A program made the translations under genes and the position numbers. A DNA stretch of 64,000 nt, taken from the NCBI GenBank assembly GCA_963662175.1, contig OY759221.1, positions 35,834,045 to 35,898,044 of the forward strand, given 5' to 3'. Below the pieces are notes generated by a model, which saw only the letters and a list, made by a program, of their open reading frames with translations, searched no databases and had not been told where the DNA came from. Within the stretch, counting starts at the first letter, position 1. Every line of letters begins with the position of its first letter. This stretch comes from Aradus depressus. Lineage: Eukaryota > Arthropoda > Insecta > Hemiptera > Aradidae. Below are positions 42,409 to 54,144 of the stretch, one piece after another.

Positions 42409-42689
42409 ACAATGAAATATAGAAAAGAGTAAGAAAACAATGTAACAATAATAATTATAAAATATACATAAATAAAATGCTAATAAAAAATACAAAAAAA
42501 GAGAAAAACAAGAAAAATAAATTAGTACTTATATAAATAAATAAAAATAATGATTTTAACGTAGATTCCATTGATCCTTAGAGAGATATCTATGGAGGAA
42601 CTCTGCCAAAAAAATTAAATGAAAGCTATGAATCAAATAATGTTTTTGAACATGAAACACGATTTTTTTAATTTGGTTATTTTAAAATG

Positions 42690-42800
42690 TATAACAATGA
42701 GAAAAAAATGCTGTTTCCGAATAAAGGGTTTCCTCGAAAATAAACGTTTTTACTTGAAGTTTCTAGCAGTCTTATTGTTTTTACTGTCTTCAAGAAGTGG
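42690..42800 (+). repeat. Repeat shared with 52620-52710
   Basis: TTTCCGAATAAAGGGTTTCC, AACGTTTTTACTTGAAGTTT, ACTGTCTTCAAGAAGTGGG. It lies downstream of the family E hammerhead here. The frames through the two copies share only a few residues (LLSSRSG), so protein coding is doubtful. Confidence 0.5.
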
Positions 42801-43239
42801 GGAGGGGTATTTATTTTTCCAAAAAGAGTGGAACAATGTTTAGTTATTCGAAAATCATCTTTCTTCCTGGTATCGTAATCATGATTGATGGCTATAGCCC
42901 TGTACGGATTTAATGATAGTTTTGTGGATCTCTATCTCCAGGTTACAGGTAGTGTTCCGGATGAAAGGTGAGGATGTGGATATGGAGGTTGGAGGCCTGG
43001 ATAATCAGGTCATCCATCAGAGAGGGCAGGGCTACATAAGCCATTAGCGATGTTGGGTGTCAGCGGTAATTACAGCGGTTCAGGTGTTTCTGTACCGCCT
43101 CAGATGTTAGTGTCTGCCCCTGCCACTAAACACAACACATCTATGGCTCTCTCTCACGTCCACAACAGATATCAGACCATTTAGTTGAGATTTTGATGGA
43201 TTGGGAGCTTTTTATGGAGTTTTCCCGTGAAAATGTAAA

Positions 43240-43900
43240 TGTACCATCTACTTAACCCATCATATAAAGTCGTATTTCGTATAGGCATATACATATATAT
43301 ACATATATGTATATATATTTTTTATTTATTCTACAATCTGTATAAAAACAATAACAATAAGCAGAAGTGATAACTATAAGATTACATGATAAAACAATAA
43401 GTAATACAAAATAGTTAAAACATAATAAGAAGGAAAAAAAGAAATGAATAATACAAAATAATAGCAAACATTACAAAAATAAATAGATAGAATACGTAAT
43501 AAATCAATTGTAGATGAATAAACAGAAGGCATAAAATAAAAGAGATAAAAAAATAAATAAAAATAAATACATAAATAAAAGGCGATATAACCTCGTAGTT
43601 AAAGTCCGGGCATGTCACAAAACCTAACCTAACTAAATAAAATAATTAAAAATATATAAGAAACTGGACAAGGACAGCACTAGTAGGACTCCCGCACACT
43701 GCCATATACCACTCTCCAACTAGTTGAGAGGAGGCCACGGGAGACCAGCGCTGACCCTCCCAACAAACTGCCCAACCAACCACTGTCCAGAAGTGGAGGA
43801 AGACCAGGAGGCGGGGCGTCGAAAGGACAGAGAGGCGTAAGGGGAGAATCCGGTCATCTCCAGCACTCCCTTAAAAATAGCGTGTGAAATTTCATATTCC
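43240..43900. other. AT-rich low-complexity DNA and a SINE 3' fragment
   Basis: A ATAAATA-rich stretch to 43580, then a SINE tail at 43581-43632 (GGCGATATAACCTCGTAGTT ... CACAAAACCTAACCTAAC), then unrecognised GC-richer sequence to 43880. Confidence 0.6.
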
Positions 43901-44480
43901 CTAATTATATGAAGTATAGGAGAAGTTATGTAAATTCGATGTTGATTTTTTACCTGAGTTTCATGTTTCTCTTCTCCCTGATTCCAATAACGAAAAAATA
44001 ATAAAATTCCTATACATGTGTCTGTAAACTCGTTAACTCCCCTGAATGGTGTCTATCCGGAACCCCGTAAGAACAATACCTATTAATATTAACAAGTTAT
44101 CTGTCAAAAATTCGATGCGGAGTTTTCAACGGAATTTCACATTTCCCGACCTTAGATTCCAGTATGAAAAAAAAAAATTACGTCTGTATATGTGTCTCAG
44201 AACACGATAACTGCCGATAGAATGAATGTATCGACACGAAATTTTATGTGTGACTAGAACCACATAAGGACAACACATATTCAAGGGAGGTTCCTCAATT
44301 CAAAAATTCTAATAACTGCCGATGTAATAAATTTATTGACACAAAGTATGAAAATTTAGGAGCTCCTAAATTAATCAACTATTGAATATTAGAACGATCG
44401 ACTGGTATTGGAGGGGGAGCGAAAAATTAATTGATTAATTCGTTCTGGGGAAGTACATTGCCAGTGATTCACCGATGACT
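43900..44480 (+). repeat. Two R1 copies in tandem
   Basis: The first runs from AATTATATGAAGTATAGGAG to about 44095. The second, starting in the middle of the 5' part (GTTATCTGTCAAAAATTCGA), runs to GCCAGTGATTCACCGATGAC. Confidence 0.75.
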
Positions 44481-44849
44481 TTTTGTTCTGTATATTATCC
44501 AATACTAAGGAAGACTCGCACCCATGCTCGGACAACACTGGGTTCCACAGCTAGTAGATAGATAAAGATGTCTTTCCATAGAGTTGAACCTTTCGTTACA
44601 ACCAAAATGGTTCTATTCAAGTATAAACTGTACCGTAAGTAGATATAATGAGTGTGCTCTGGCACCTGGGAGTGTCTCAGATCTAAGCAGTCTCAGAACG
44701 TGACATGAATTCCACCTCTAGTTCTATATAAATCTCTACTGAGTCACTTCCATCCACTCAAATCCGCATCACCTCTCTTCAATATAGGTTAAGCTTTAAA
44801 TAAATCGAAAAATCTAACCGTTTAATAACTCGTAACGCTGTCTATGGAA

Positions 44850-45260
44850 CTGGGGAGGAAACAGGAAATAAGGCTAGCCCTGTAGTCTCCCGGACCTGAT
44901 AGTACCTGGGGAAGTTCCCCAGGTACTATCAGGTCAGGGAAACTACAGCTCCTCAAGCTCTTCTTCTTTAAGAACGGTTTTTGCGACGGCTTCGAGTCTG
45001 CAGAGCATGTGGTGAAGGGAAGTTCCCCAGGTACTATCAGGTCAGGGAAACTACAGCTCCTCAAGCTCTTCTTCTTTAAGAACGGTTTTTGCGACGGCTT
45101 CGAGTCTGCAGAGCATGTGGTCCGCTGTACGACCGGCCTAGGGTGGAGTTGATATACGGGACAGGATCGCACCTGGAACTCAAACTGTGGCAACTAGTGA
45201 TGGAGGCAGACTTCCCAGTGTTCAGCTGATTCTGACCCGTCGTAGTACAACCAGGTAGGG
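44850..45260 (+). pseudogene. LINE family C C-terminal remnant with internal duplication and hairpin
   Basis: Plus-strand frame pieces: GTIRSGKLQLLKLFFFKNG, ESAEHVV, GLGWS, YTGQDRTWNSN, matching the family C end at 27735-28260. A segment of about 108 bp (44912-45018) is repeated directly at 45020-45122. Upstream is a perfect 19-bp inverted repeat with a 1-base loop (44895-44933, CCTGATAGTACCTGGGGAA and its complement). The 123-codon minus frame is a shadow of the duplication. Confidence 0.7.
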
Positions 45261-45284
45261 CGCAGAGTATAATTTTCTTTTTTC

Positions 45285-45710
45285 TCACTTCCACAGCTAT
45301 ACACAGTATTGGGGACGTTACGTACTCGTTCAGAAATTCGAAGTTAAGTTTTCAACGGAATTTCATGTTTTCCAACACCCTCATTCCAAAAATAAAAAAC
45401 AAAATGTTTCTCTGTGAACACGATAACTCCCGTAAGAATTAATGAAATTTTATATGTGTAATGACACTTATTAATATTCAGAGAAATGAGCTGAAGGGAT
45501 GAAAGGGCCGAAGGGATGTATGGGTTGAGGGGAGGGGGTTCAACTCACAACCCTCATAACTGTGAAAATTATGAATTTTTCAACACAAAATTTAGTATGA
45601 GGATCCAGAAGCTCCTGTGTAACTATTTTATTTTTAGCGAAGAGAGCGAAAACGTAATTCATAAATTTGTGCTTGGAAAAGACATTGCCGGTGATTCACC
45701 AACGACTTTT
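45285..45710 (+). repeat. R1 repeat, complete reference copy
   Basis: R1 is the most abundant repeat in the window (more than 30 copies, both strands, 450-500 bp when complete). The 5' end is ACTTCCCCAGCTATACGAAG, TATAGGGGAAGTTATGTAAT, itself a hairpin (CTTCCCC/GGGGAAG). Then follow TTTTCAACGGAATTTCATGT, GTCTGTGAACACGATAACTC, CGAAATCGGCCGAAGGGAAG, ATAACTGCCGATGTAATGAA, a GTCGATTGG block and the 3' end GGGGAAGTACATTGCCGGTG, ATTCACCGACGACTTTTTT with a CGGTGA/TCACCG hairpin. Neighbouring sequence at the 5' end is usually a T-run. No conserved protein frame, no poly-A, no clear target duplication. Class unknown. Confidence 0.85.
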
Positions 45711-45739
45711 TCTTTTGTGTAATAAACAGTTAAGCCCGA

Positions 45740-46080
45740 ACACTCAGTAAACGGGTCATGAAAAAATTGTTTGATTAAGTCATAAATATAAGCAATTTCT
45801 CTTAAAATAATTTTAGGCCTTGAAATAAATTTTTTCAATTTTCGTCTGATTTGGTCCAAGATCGGAGTCAACATATGTGATTACTTCATTTCATATTTCA
45901 AGTTCATTGCAAAATAGTGTCTTGTGTTAGAACGCTCACAAAGTTTCAATCACATACTGGCATAATCGCCAAAATAGTCAAAACTAATTCAGTGGACCTT
46001 GAAACGTATAATTCCGTTGAAAACTCTACTTTTCTCACTACAATTCTTTTTTATACTATAGATGATAGATTAAAAAATGT
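45740..46080 (+). repeat. Interspersed repeat of unknown class, longest copy
   Basis: GATTAAGTCATAAATATAAG, AAGTTCATTGCAAAATAG and CTTGAAACGTATAATTCC segments recur at 35870-36015 and 54530-55055. Confidence 0.5.
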
Positions 46081-46534
46081 CTAAACATAATAGGGAGGAC
46101 CCTGTTTAAATTTTTCATTGGCTTCCATCAAGATGGATTATACCAGATTGGAGTGAGAGGAACTGAACTGAATGGAAGACAGAACTGAGGCACAGCTTCT
46201 GAATCATTAAGACACTTCTTTGAATTATTTATCTAAATGTTTGCTAAGAGTACATCCCAGGAATATTAAAATATTTAGGATAGCATAGCGGAGGGGGGGC
46301 AAGGTCATTGTTTTATATTTATTAAGCTAAGGGCTGGGGAGGTTAGTGGAAGGAGGGTGGGGGAAAACAGGGGAGTCTACTTTTGTGAAACGTACCATTG
46401 TTTATGAAACCATCTCTTAGGGTAGAATGGATGGAGTTGCATAGAAGGTCAAACAAACCAAAATGGCATCCGCTGGTTGTGCCTATAACTATATAGTAAT
46501 GTTTATATAATTTTGATTTTTTGTTATTACTTCC

Positions 46535-46925
46535 TGAGCTATACGAGGTACAGAGGAAGTAATGCAATCGGTCAGAAATTCGATGCGTCATCACCGGCTA
46601 TGTACTTTCCCAGCAAGAGTACCTATATCAATTATGTTTTCGCTCTTCCTCCAAAGCCAATCGATCGTTTTGGCTAAAACTCAATATTTGACTTACATAG
46701 TGGCTTCCGAATCATACTAAACATCGTGTCGATAACATCGGCAATTATTAAGATATCTAAGTTGAGCCTCTCTTCTCTGGTCCCCAACATCCCTTCCACC
46801 GATTTCGCGGAAAATTAATAGATTCCATCCTTATGAGGTTTTGAATTAAAATATATAATTTCATGTTGATACATTCATTACGTCGGCAGTTATTTGGATT
46901 TGTGAGTTCTTGACCGATTATAAAA
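46535..46925. repeat. R1 5' end (plus) joined to an inverted R1 3' half (minus)
   Basis: 46535-46590 reads ACTTCCTGAGCTATACGAGG forward into CAGAAATTCGATGCG, then switches abruptly to a reversed 3' terminus (TCATCACCGGCTATGTACTT) that runs to about 46925. The breakpoint is near 46590. Confidence 0.78.
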
Positions 46926-46929
46926 GCTC

Positions 46930-47160
46930 TCTAAGGACGACATCAATTGTTTTTTAGCCAAATTGGTCAAAGGGTTAAAATTTGATCATTGGTTAGGGGG
47001 GTAACACAAAACTCGAATAACTGCCGTTGTAATAAATGTATAGACATGAAATGTTATATTTAAATTCAAAACACCATAAGGATGACACCTAATAATTTTC
47101 CGCAAAATCGAACGAAGGGAAGGGGTACTAGAGGGGCGGGACTCGACTTAAATACTCTAA
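46930..47160 (+). repeat. R1 repeat, middle part
   Basis: ACCATAAGGATGACACCTAA, CGAACGAAGGGAAGGGG; preceded by another partial block. Confidence 0.68.
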
Positions 47161-47164
47161 TAAG

Positions 47165-48110
47165 TTTTTCTTTTTTTCTTTGGGTGATTGGGGCTGATTT
47201 CCGTTGGAGGCTACAACATCCGTTCGACGAGTGGTCGTGGAAAAGGGCCTGAACTGTTTATTTGTACAATAAAAAGAATCTGTTGCTGTGGTCGGCTGGG
47301 AGCGACCGCCGGAGACCATTATTATACAATAATAACTTTTACCAGTTTTGGGCGCTCCCGACTCCCCTTCAGGGAGTCGGTCACATCACCCTATTATATC
47401 GACATTTCTCAGTTTTTATTAACAATTTTTGACGTTTGGTGCTATGGACCGGCTCAATGGCTACGGTCCGCAGTCGTCCTTGGTTTCTTGACGCCTCTTT
47501 GCGCCGAATGAGCTCGAGATTCTTCTGGGGGTTCTGTTCTGCCTACTTCCCGGAGACGGGTTAGAAGGCTTTCTTAATACTCCGCCAAGAGGAGGCGAAG
47601 CGACCAAAACCCAGGTAGCCAGCCTCCGTCATCAGTCTCGGCAGGTCCAGTCCCAGGTACGGTCCTGTCCAGCGAATCAGCGCCGCCTTGGACCCGTAAT
47701 ATAGCGGGCATTCGAGAACTACATGTTCCGCAGTTTCGATGCCGCCACACGAGCAGGCAGGGCTGTTCTTCCTCTTAAAAAAGAAGAGCTTGAAATGAAA
47801 TGAAATGAAAATAAATTTTATTCTGGGACCGAGGTCTCCTAAGAATAAATACATGACAGTCACTGGACAGAACAACAAATAAAATGAAATATCAGTGATG
47901 AGATAAAGGTGCTACAGAGGACAGAACCAAGAGCAAAATAAATAAAACTAAATAAGAAAAATCATTAAATAAAAATAAAATAGATAATAATAGTAAAAAA
48001 AAAGGTTAAAATACAGATTCATTAAGAAGAAATCAAAAGAAGATCATGAAGAGAAGCTTGGGGCTGAAGTCGCCGTATCCCGATAGCACTGTGACGTCCA
48101 ATGGTCTGGT
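47165..48110 (-). pseudogene. LINE family C C-terminus and 3' UTR, with an insertion
   Basis: The minus frame (47878-47561) gives LFFFKRKNSPACSCGGIETA, EHVVLECPLYYGSKAALIRW, TGPYLGLDLPRLMTEAGY. The C-x-C...H-x4-C pattern of the terminal zinc finger is intact, unlike other family C copies. A 3' UTR and A-rich tail extend to 47165. The coding part resumes at 48058-48090 (LSGYGDFSPK) beyond an A/T-rich insertion at about 47791-48057 that ends in repeated ATGAA units and is bordered by AGAAG-(AG)-CTTG. Confidence 0.78.
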
Positions 48111-48124
48111 TGTATCCATGGATA

Positions 48125-48300
48125 CCAATAATAACTGCCGATTTACACAAAATGTATTATAAGGATTCAGAAGCCAATATATAAATAAATTAATGAGTTT
48201 TATCCCAAACGGTCGATTGGTTTTAGAGGGGAGAACGAAGACGTAACTGATTAATTCGTACTAGGGAAGTACATAGACATGATTCACCGACAATTTTTTT
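48125..48300 (+). repeat. R1 repeat, 3' half
   Basis: ATAACTGCCGATTTACACAA to ACATGATTCACCGACAATTT. Confidence 0.72.
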
Positions 48301-48309
48301 TTTAAAGCT

Positions 48310-48925
48310 CTCTTAAGGGCATACAGCATTTAACAAACTTCACACAGTACATTTAAAGTAGTGTCCTTCCTAGTCCTGGATATAATAGAGATTTACCTTC
48401 TGACTACGGTGAAGAAGAGGTTCCCCCAAGGGCGCTGATAGGCGTGGATGGGAGGCAGGCAAATTTGAATAATAGACTCCTAGGGGGCAAAAGACGGAAG
48501 GGGGGAGGGGGAAGGGGCATTACTATTCCAGGTATCACATTGTAGCGGCTTCAGGGTCGTAATGTCAGTTATAAGAAGGACAGATTCTGTCAACGAACTG
48601 TTGGAAGCACGTAGTTGGTACATCTCCGGTGTCAGAGTCCTCCTTTCTATACTACTTCAAAACATGTCCCCCCGGAATGACTAACTTAACAGCCTCCTTT
48701 TGACTTAATAAACTGTCATGTAGGACATATGTACCAGGTAATGGAACATACCCGACATATTATTTATGCAAAGTAACTTATCAAGCTTTTCTCTGGATAG
48801 TAAATTTTTGACATAGAAGAATGTCTATTTCCAGATGCGTTTTGATTTTGAGAACAGTAATTAACTTGAAACGAAGAATAATATTTATTCTAAGATATAC
48901 GCAATTAAGAAATAAACAATAAAAT
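48310..48925. other. No recognisable feature
   Basis: Mixed composition, purine-rich near 48480-48520. Confidence 0.4.
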
Positions 48926-48929
48926 AAAA

Positions 48930-49275
48930 TAAAAAAGTTGTCGGTGAGTCACAGCAACGTATATCCCCAGCATGAATTAATCAATTAAGTTCCTGCTCTC
49001 CCTCCAAATATCGACCGTTTGAGCTAAAACTCAATATTTGACTTACAAAGTATTTTCTGAGTCCTCATACTAAATTTCATTTCGAATCATTAATTACATC
49101 GGCAGTTATTGGGATTTTTAAGTTGAGCCCCTCTCATCGACCCTCCTTTTCGGCTGATTCCGCAGAAGATTAATAGGGGTGATTTATAGGGCTTTGAAAT
49201 TACATATGAAATTTTATATCAATACATTCATTACAATGGCAGTTATTAAAGTTTCTGTGCTAAGCCACCCCGAAA
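48930..49275 (-). repeat. R1 repeat, minus strand
   Basis: AAAAGTTGTCGGTGAGTCAC (3' terminus) to GGCAGTTATTAAAGTTTCTG. Confidence 0.75.
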
Positions 49276-49654
49276 AATAATCTTTATTATTGAATATACA
49301 TTCTCTAAGAAATGAACGAAATAAAAAACTATCAACCAATTGATAAAGGTAAACCGTGTGAGTCCAACTAATACCCTCTCATAGTCATGTGTAAACATCG
49401 TGTAAGTATGGGTGTGTGTGAATTTAGGGGAAAAGAAGGAAAGGATGAAATTTCAGTAGCAAAATTGTTAATATAACAATATTTTATTTATTAATATTTT
49501 TTTTTCTCGTTTATTTCACCAGCTCAACAAAATGTACCCTTAACTATTTACATCAATATTATATACTTAAATTTCAAAGATAATAACCTAAAATACTTGA
49601 AAACACGTCCACAAATTAACATGTCCTGGAGAAGTCTAGATTTGAGACGTCGTA

Positions 49655-50912
49655 CAATAATATCACGTTATGTAATTTTACGCACTGTTAAATATGAATA
49701 TGTTTCCAAATGCAGGGTTTATTCATCTATAATTCATTTATTACTATTAATATTTGACAATACAATAGTCGTCCAGTTACAATATAATCACAATTAAAAA
49801 ATCCGGAATAATTTTGGAAATATTAAATTAATACTGAAATAAATGGTCGGAGTGGGGGTCCATTCCCTCCATTTTATTTATAACTTTTTTTTGTCTGTGT
49901 CCTGTTTTCTGTGAATTTGTGAGTATTCAGTATTTAAATATATCTTAACCATATTTTTAAATATGAGGTCCACGAGAAAAGTGGATCATTTCTTAGCGTT
50001 GTAAACAGATCCGGACCGGAGGACCAAATAGCCCAGAGGTCGGCTACCCCATGTTACTCCCGGGTCAGTTGCCTCCTAAGGACTTACCTAGGATAAAAGG
50101 ACGAGAGTCTGGGGAGGGGGGGGGGGGGGGCCTTCACGTTTGTTCTGCTCCCCTGAACCCACCCTAAACAACCTCTAAGTGAGTACCCCCATAGTCCCCT
50201 CCCCCCCCCTCAAACTTACCGCCATAGCCCCTCAACATGGAGAGTCCAGGCCATCCCAGCCAACAAATGGTCAACTGCCATTTTTGTAGGTAATGACCCC
50301 CTATTTCCTACATTCCGTCAAGATTCCTTCCTATATTCTAAGTATAGATTGTATTTTCTTATGCTATTTCCGCTCACTTCACTTTTTTACTTCCCCAGCT
50401 ATAAGAAGTATAGAGCAAGTTATGTAATCGGTAAAAAATTCGATTCGGAGTTTTAAACGGAATTTCATTAAATAACAAATGTAGGTGTGTCTGTATGTAC
50501 ATCAAAGTAAGAGAATTATAACGACCGGAAGATCCCATCGATTTGGGAGAAAAATACGGTGTTGTATCAAATGAAATGTAAATGTGATCTGTCATATATA
50601 AGTCAAACACAGAGAAAATTAAAATAAAGAAACACAAAAACAAATACATTCATATTCACAGAAACAGACACAGACAAAAAAAAAAATATTTAAATAAATA
50701 GAAGAGATGGACCCCCCACTCCGACCATTTATTTCAGTATTAATTTAATATTTCCAAAAGTATTCCGGAGTTTCTAATTGTGATTATATTGTAACTGGAC
50801 GACTATTGTATTTTCAAATATTAATAGTAATAAATGAATTATAGATGAATAAATCCTGCATTTGGAGATTTATATTTAACAGTACATAAAATTACATTAC
50901 GTGATATTATTA
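49655..50912. repeat. Large inverted repeat, arms about 270 bp, spacer about 720 bp
   Basis: The left arm 49655-49925 and right arm 50645-50912 are inverted copies: for example TAGTCGTCCAGTTACAATAT and its complement at 50786-50806, CATTTATTTCAGTATTAATT, and a GTCTGTGTCCTG/GACACAGAC pair at the inner ends. The spacer holds a GC-richer segment with a G tract (50115-50130) and an R1 5' end (50390-50480). Could be a large foldback element or two independent copies of one repeat. Confidence 0.75.
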
Positions 50913-51344
50913 GATTATAGATATGTATGTGAATATACAGGATGTTACGTATATATATATTTATTTATTTAAATCTTAAAATTAAAATTATGTCATGTGG
51001 GCGAGAGGATGTGAACTGTTTGCAGTCCGCATATCGTAATCAAATCGTTAGATAACTGAATATACTGAATACTCTCTGTTCTCTATGAGTAATTTTGAAT
51101 TGAATTAGTGTACCTAAAGCTGATTACATGCGATATCCGGACGAAAAATAAAAAGATTATTCCCCATCCCACCTATTGACTCCCTCGAGGAAGGACCCAT
51201 AATAAAATTATATTTTAAAATTTGTTGCCTTACTTACTTTACTTTCCCTGGCGCTACGGTCCTTGTAGAACCTGGGCCTCCGCAACAATCTTCCGCCATT
51301 CTAAAATTTGTTGCCATGCGTCAAAATTTAAAAGTTGCTGTAAA

Positions 51345-51450
51345 CTTTTTACTTCCGCAGCTATAAGAAGTAAGTACAGGGGAAGTTATGTAATCGTTCA
51401 AAAATTTGATGCCGAGTTTTCAACGTAATTTAATGTTTTACGACCTCTAG
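51345..51450 (+). repeat. R1 repeat, 5' end
   Basis: ACTTCCGCAGCTATAAGAAG through TTTTCAACGTAATTTAATGT; followed by an M1-like piece at 51490-51560. Confidence 0.7.
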
Positions 51451-51569
51451 ATCCCAAATATAAACGAAGTAAGTCTGTCTGTGTTGAGGGGAGAGGGGAG
51501 GGGAAGAGAGAGTGGTCTGTAAGCGTGATGGGTATAAGAATGTCTGGTAGTGGCCATATATTTTTTTAA

Positions 51570-52200
51570 AGTACATTGAAAAGAGTTGAAATGGCAAGTT
51601 TAAATATAATTTGTTCCATGTTGTATGCACGAGGTTTCCACTGTTTAAGTGTACTCTGTCAATAGACTGGGATTGAGACGGGCGAGGCGGGGCGGGCTTC
51701 TCCAGACTAGGGCTGGGTGAGTGAAGTTAGGGCCGCAGTTATCCCGGGGTCTCTGGATCAACCCAAACTTAATTAATATCCGGAAGTTGGAGGAAGCTTA
51801 CAAGAGGTAGAGCGAGGCAGAAAAGTAAACAGGAGTGGGGGGGAGGGGGGGTAAAGGCTTCAACGTTTTAATTACAAAGTTATGTGTGTGTTGTTAACAG
51901 ATCCGCTTACCTACCTTCCCACCTCCAACCCAATTATTAACAACACTCACAGTCAGTCAGCTACCCAACAACTCGGCAATTCCAGACGAGCCCTAGTCAC
52001 TTCTTAACAAGAGTGGCGGAAAGATCAAGCCACTCCAATGGCGCCATCTCTACAAATGCTAAAATCCAAGGTGATGTGGTCCTCATAACTAACAACAAAA
52101 ATTACAGGACGGTGTGATTGAATGGCTTGACAATCAGCTCGGCAGGGAGCTTGAGGACGTACATATAGTCTGCAATGGAGAACAGTTAGTGATCACTGAA
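51570..52200. other. No gene recognised
   Basis: Unique GC-richer sequence with a G tract near 51840. The part from about 52080 may belong to the upstream end of the LINE remnant. Confidence 0.4.
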
Positions 52201-52204
52201 GAGT

Positions 52205-52610
52205 ATGCCTACCGTGATGAGTAGCAGCGGTGGAATAGACCAGGAGGTACTCAGCAGAGTACAGAAAGCAACCAATGTATACTACCAGATCTGCAACACC
52301 ATAGTCAGCAAGCGTGAGGCCAGCAGGAAGACAAAACTCCACATCTTCAAGGCTATCTACCTCCCAATCCTCCTTTAGTGAGAGCTGGACGGTCCTGGAC
52401 AAGCATGCCAGCCAAGTGACCGCTGCAGAAATAAGATTCCTCCAGACAAGATCCAAAGAAACCGGGTGAGGAATGAAAATATCAGGGAAGAGCTAGGGAT
52501 ACACACTTTGAAGCACTTCATGGAGGCAAGCCCTATAGGGAAACGCCAGAGAGGAAGACCCAGACTGAGGCATCAGGATTCGACAGACCTTAAGGATATT
52601 TGGAGGAACT
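52205..52610 (+). pseudogene. LINE post-RT region (CR1/RTE-like), multiple stops
   Basis: Plus-strand pieces: VMSSSGGIDQEVLSRVQKAT, NVYYQICNTIVSKREASRKT and KLHIFKAIYLPILL (to a stop near 52378); ESWTVLDKHASQVTAAEIRF; then RNENIREELGIHTLKHF and GKRQRGRPRLRHQDS. These match the Y-L-G-S ... S-R-I-x-K-A ... L-L-Y-G-S-E-S-W ... G-R-P region following LINE reverse transcriptases. Upstream RT motifs are not present. A different family from 23512-23946. Confidence 0.8.
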
Positions 52611-52619
52611 CCGTCGAAC

Positions 52620-52910
52620 AATATTTCCGAATATAGGGTTTCCTTTAACTTAAACGTTTTTAGTTGAAGTTTATTGTTTCTACTGTCTTCAAGAAGTGGG
52701 AAGGGCATTGAAGAAATTAATTCCGCTATGAGTTTTTTTTCAAAAATAGAGGAGCTATGTCTTCGGGAAGATGCAGCTAAACTGGCACTTATGGAAAAGG
52801 CAAGATGTTCCTGTGGGGTTCTTTTTAACGAGTATAAAGGTAACTCTATGATAGAAAAAGTTAAGTGTAATGATATAAAGTTTATTCCATACTGTAAAAG
52901 GAGGTAACAT
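52620..52910 (+). repeat. Repeat shared with 42690-42800, with an unassigned frame
   Basis: AGGGTTTCCTTTAACTTAAA and ACTGTCTTCAAGAAGTGGGA are shared. A 77-codon frame (52674-52907, KIEELCLREDAAKLALMEKA, RCSCGVLFNEYK) is protein-like but lacks a counterpart in the other copy. Function unknown. Confidence 0.35.
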
Positions 52911-53323
52911 CGAATCAATTTCCAGGGAATAAAACTGGTGGATGCCAGGAAGAGGGAAGAGGAGAGGGATTAAATCTGTCTCCTTACGGGAACGGAGCAA
53001 TTACGGAACCTTGTTTACGGCCGGGAGAAGGGACAGAGAGGCATAAACTGAGAACCAGGCTCTTTGTGTTTTACGGGCATTAAGTATTCAACTGATGCCC
53101 TCATTTGGTGGAAAAACTTTCAACCCTTAAGGACAAATTCCGCTGACTGGGTCCATTCGAGACAGCGGTTCTTGGTTACGATGTACATCCAGCGACGACC
53201 TCTTCACCACTAGGCAAATCCAATTATATTTATTTTAGGCTAGGATTTAAACGCACAGTAAAAAAAAAAACAGCTTACCGAGTAAGAAAGGTTAATTATG
53301 TATACGGTAAAAAATGATATGAG

Positions 53324-53663
53324 GTTAGGTTTTATGACTCATGCCCGGGCTTTAACTACGAGGTCATATCGCCTGCTACCAGAGCGCTCTTTCGTCACTC
53401 TGGTGGACATGAACCCGACTCTACTGTGGGAGTCCTAAATTTTGCCTACCCTAAATTTTTATTCACCTAGGGCAGCGGTCTTTAGCGAGTACCTGACATC
53501 GTACAGGCTCGGGACCATCGCTTAACATCCCATCCGAAGGACGGCGTTCTTAAGTTTATTTTACCTCCCAGATAAAATAAACTAAGGGCCTCGGTCGGGT
53601 TACGAACCCACGTTCTTGAGCTCAGAAGCCAAGCACGCATACCACTGAGCTACCGGCGCCCTC
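53324..53663 (-). repeat. Full-length SINE, minus strand
   Basis: From AGGTTAGGTTTTATGACTCA (tail) to GAGCTACCGGCGCCCTC (head), all segments present. No clear target duplication. Close to the consensus of the window's copies. Confidence 0.92.
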
Positions 53664-53809
53664 ATGTAAATCCAATTGATGTATCCGAAGAAATACAATT
53701 TTGATCCTCCCGTCGGTCCTTTTAATGAAATAGTCCAGGTTCTCCTGATATAGAGAAATCCCATGGAGGAGCATAAAAAAAAAAAAATCGAGTTGCGAAC
53801 AGGCTAATT

Positions 53810-54140
53810 AAGGCTAACAGAGATTAGGGCGGAGACAACACAAAAACTCCAAAACTGCCGTTGTAATGAATATATTAACACGAAAGTTCATATGTAAATT
53901 CAAAACCCTATAAGTTTGGCACCTATCAATTATCAATTTTCCACGTAAATACCCTAATAACTGCCGATTTCATGAATATATCGACATGAAATTTTTTACC
54001 AGGATTCAGAAGCCCCTATGTAACCATTATTGATTTTTATCCAAAACATTCGATTGACTTTGGGGGGTGAAAACGTATGTTTGATTATTTCGTGGTGCGG
54101 GGCTGTACATTGCCGGTGAATCACCGACGACTTTTTTATT
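53810..54140 (+). repeat. R1 repeat, 3' part
   Basis: ACACAAAAACTCCAAAACTG to CATTGCCGGTGAATCACCGA CGAC. Confidence 0.75.
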
Positions 54141-54144
54141 GAGT

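Noticed and set aside
44822..45193. 123-codon minus-strand protein with an internal repeat
   Set aside because: The repeat is the 108-bp DNA duplication read backwards, and the plus strand carries the recognisable LINE sequence.
45285..45710. R1 as a Helitron
   Set aside because: It has a 3' hairpin, but no CTRR end, no TC start and no consistent A/T insertion point.
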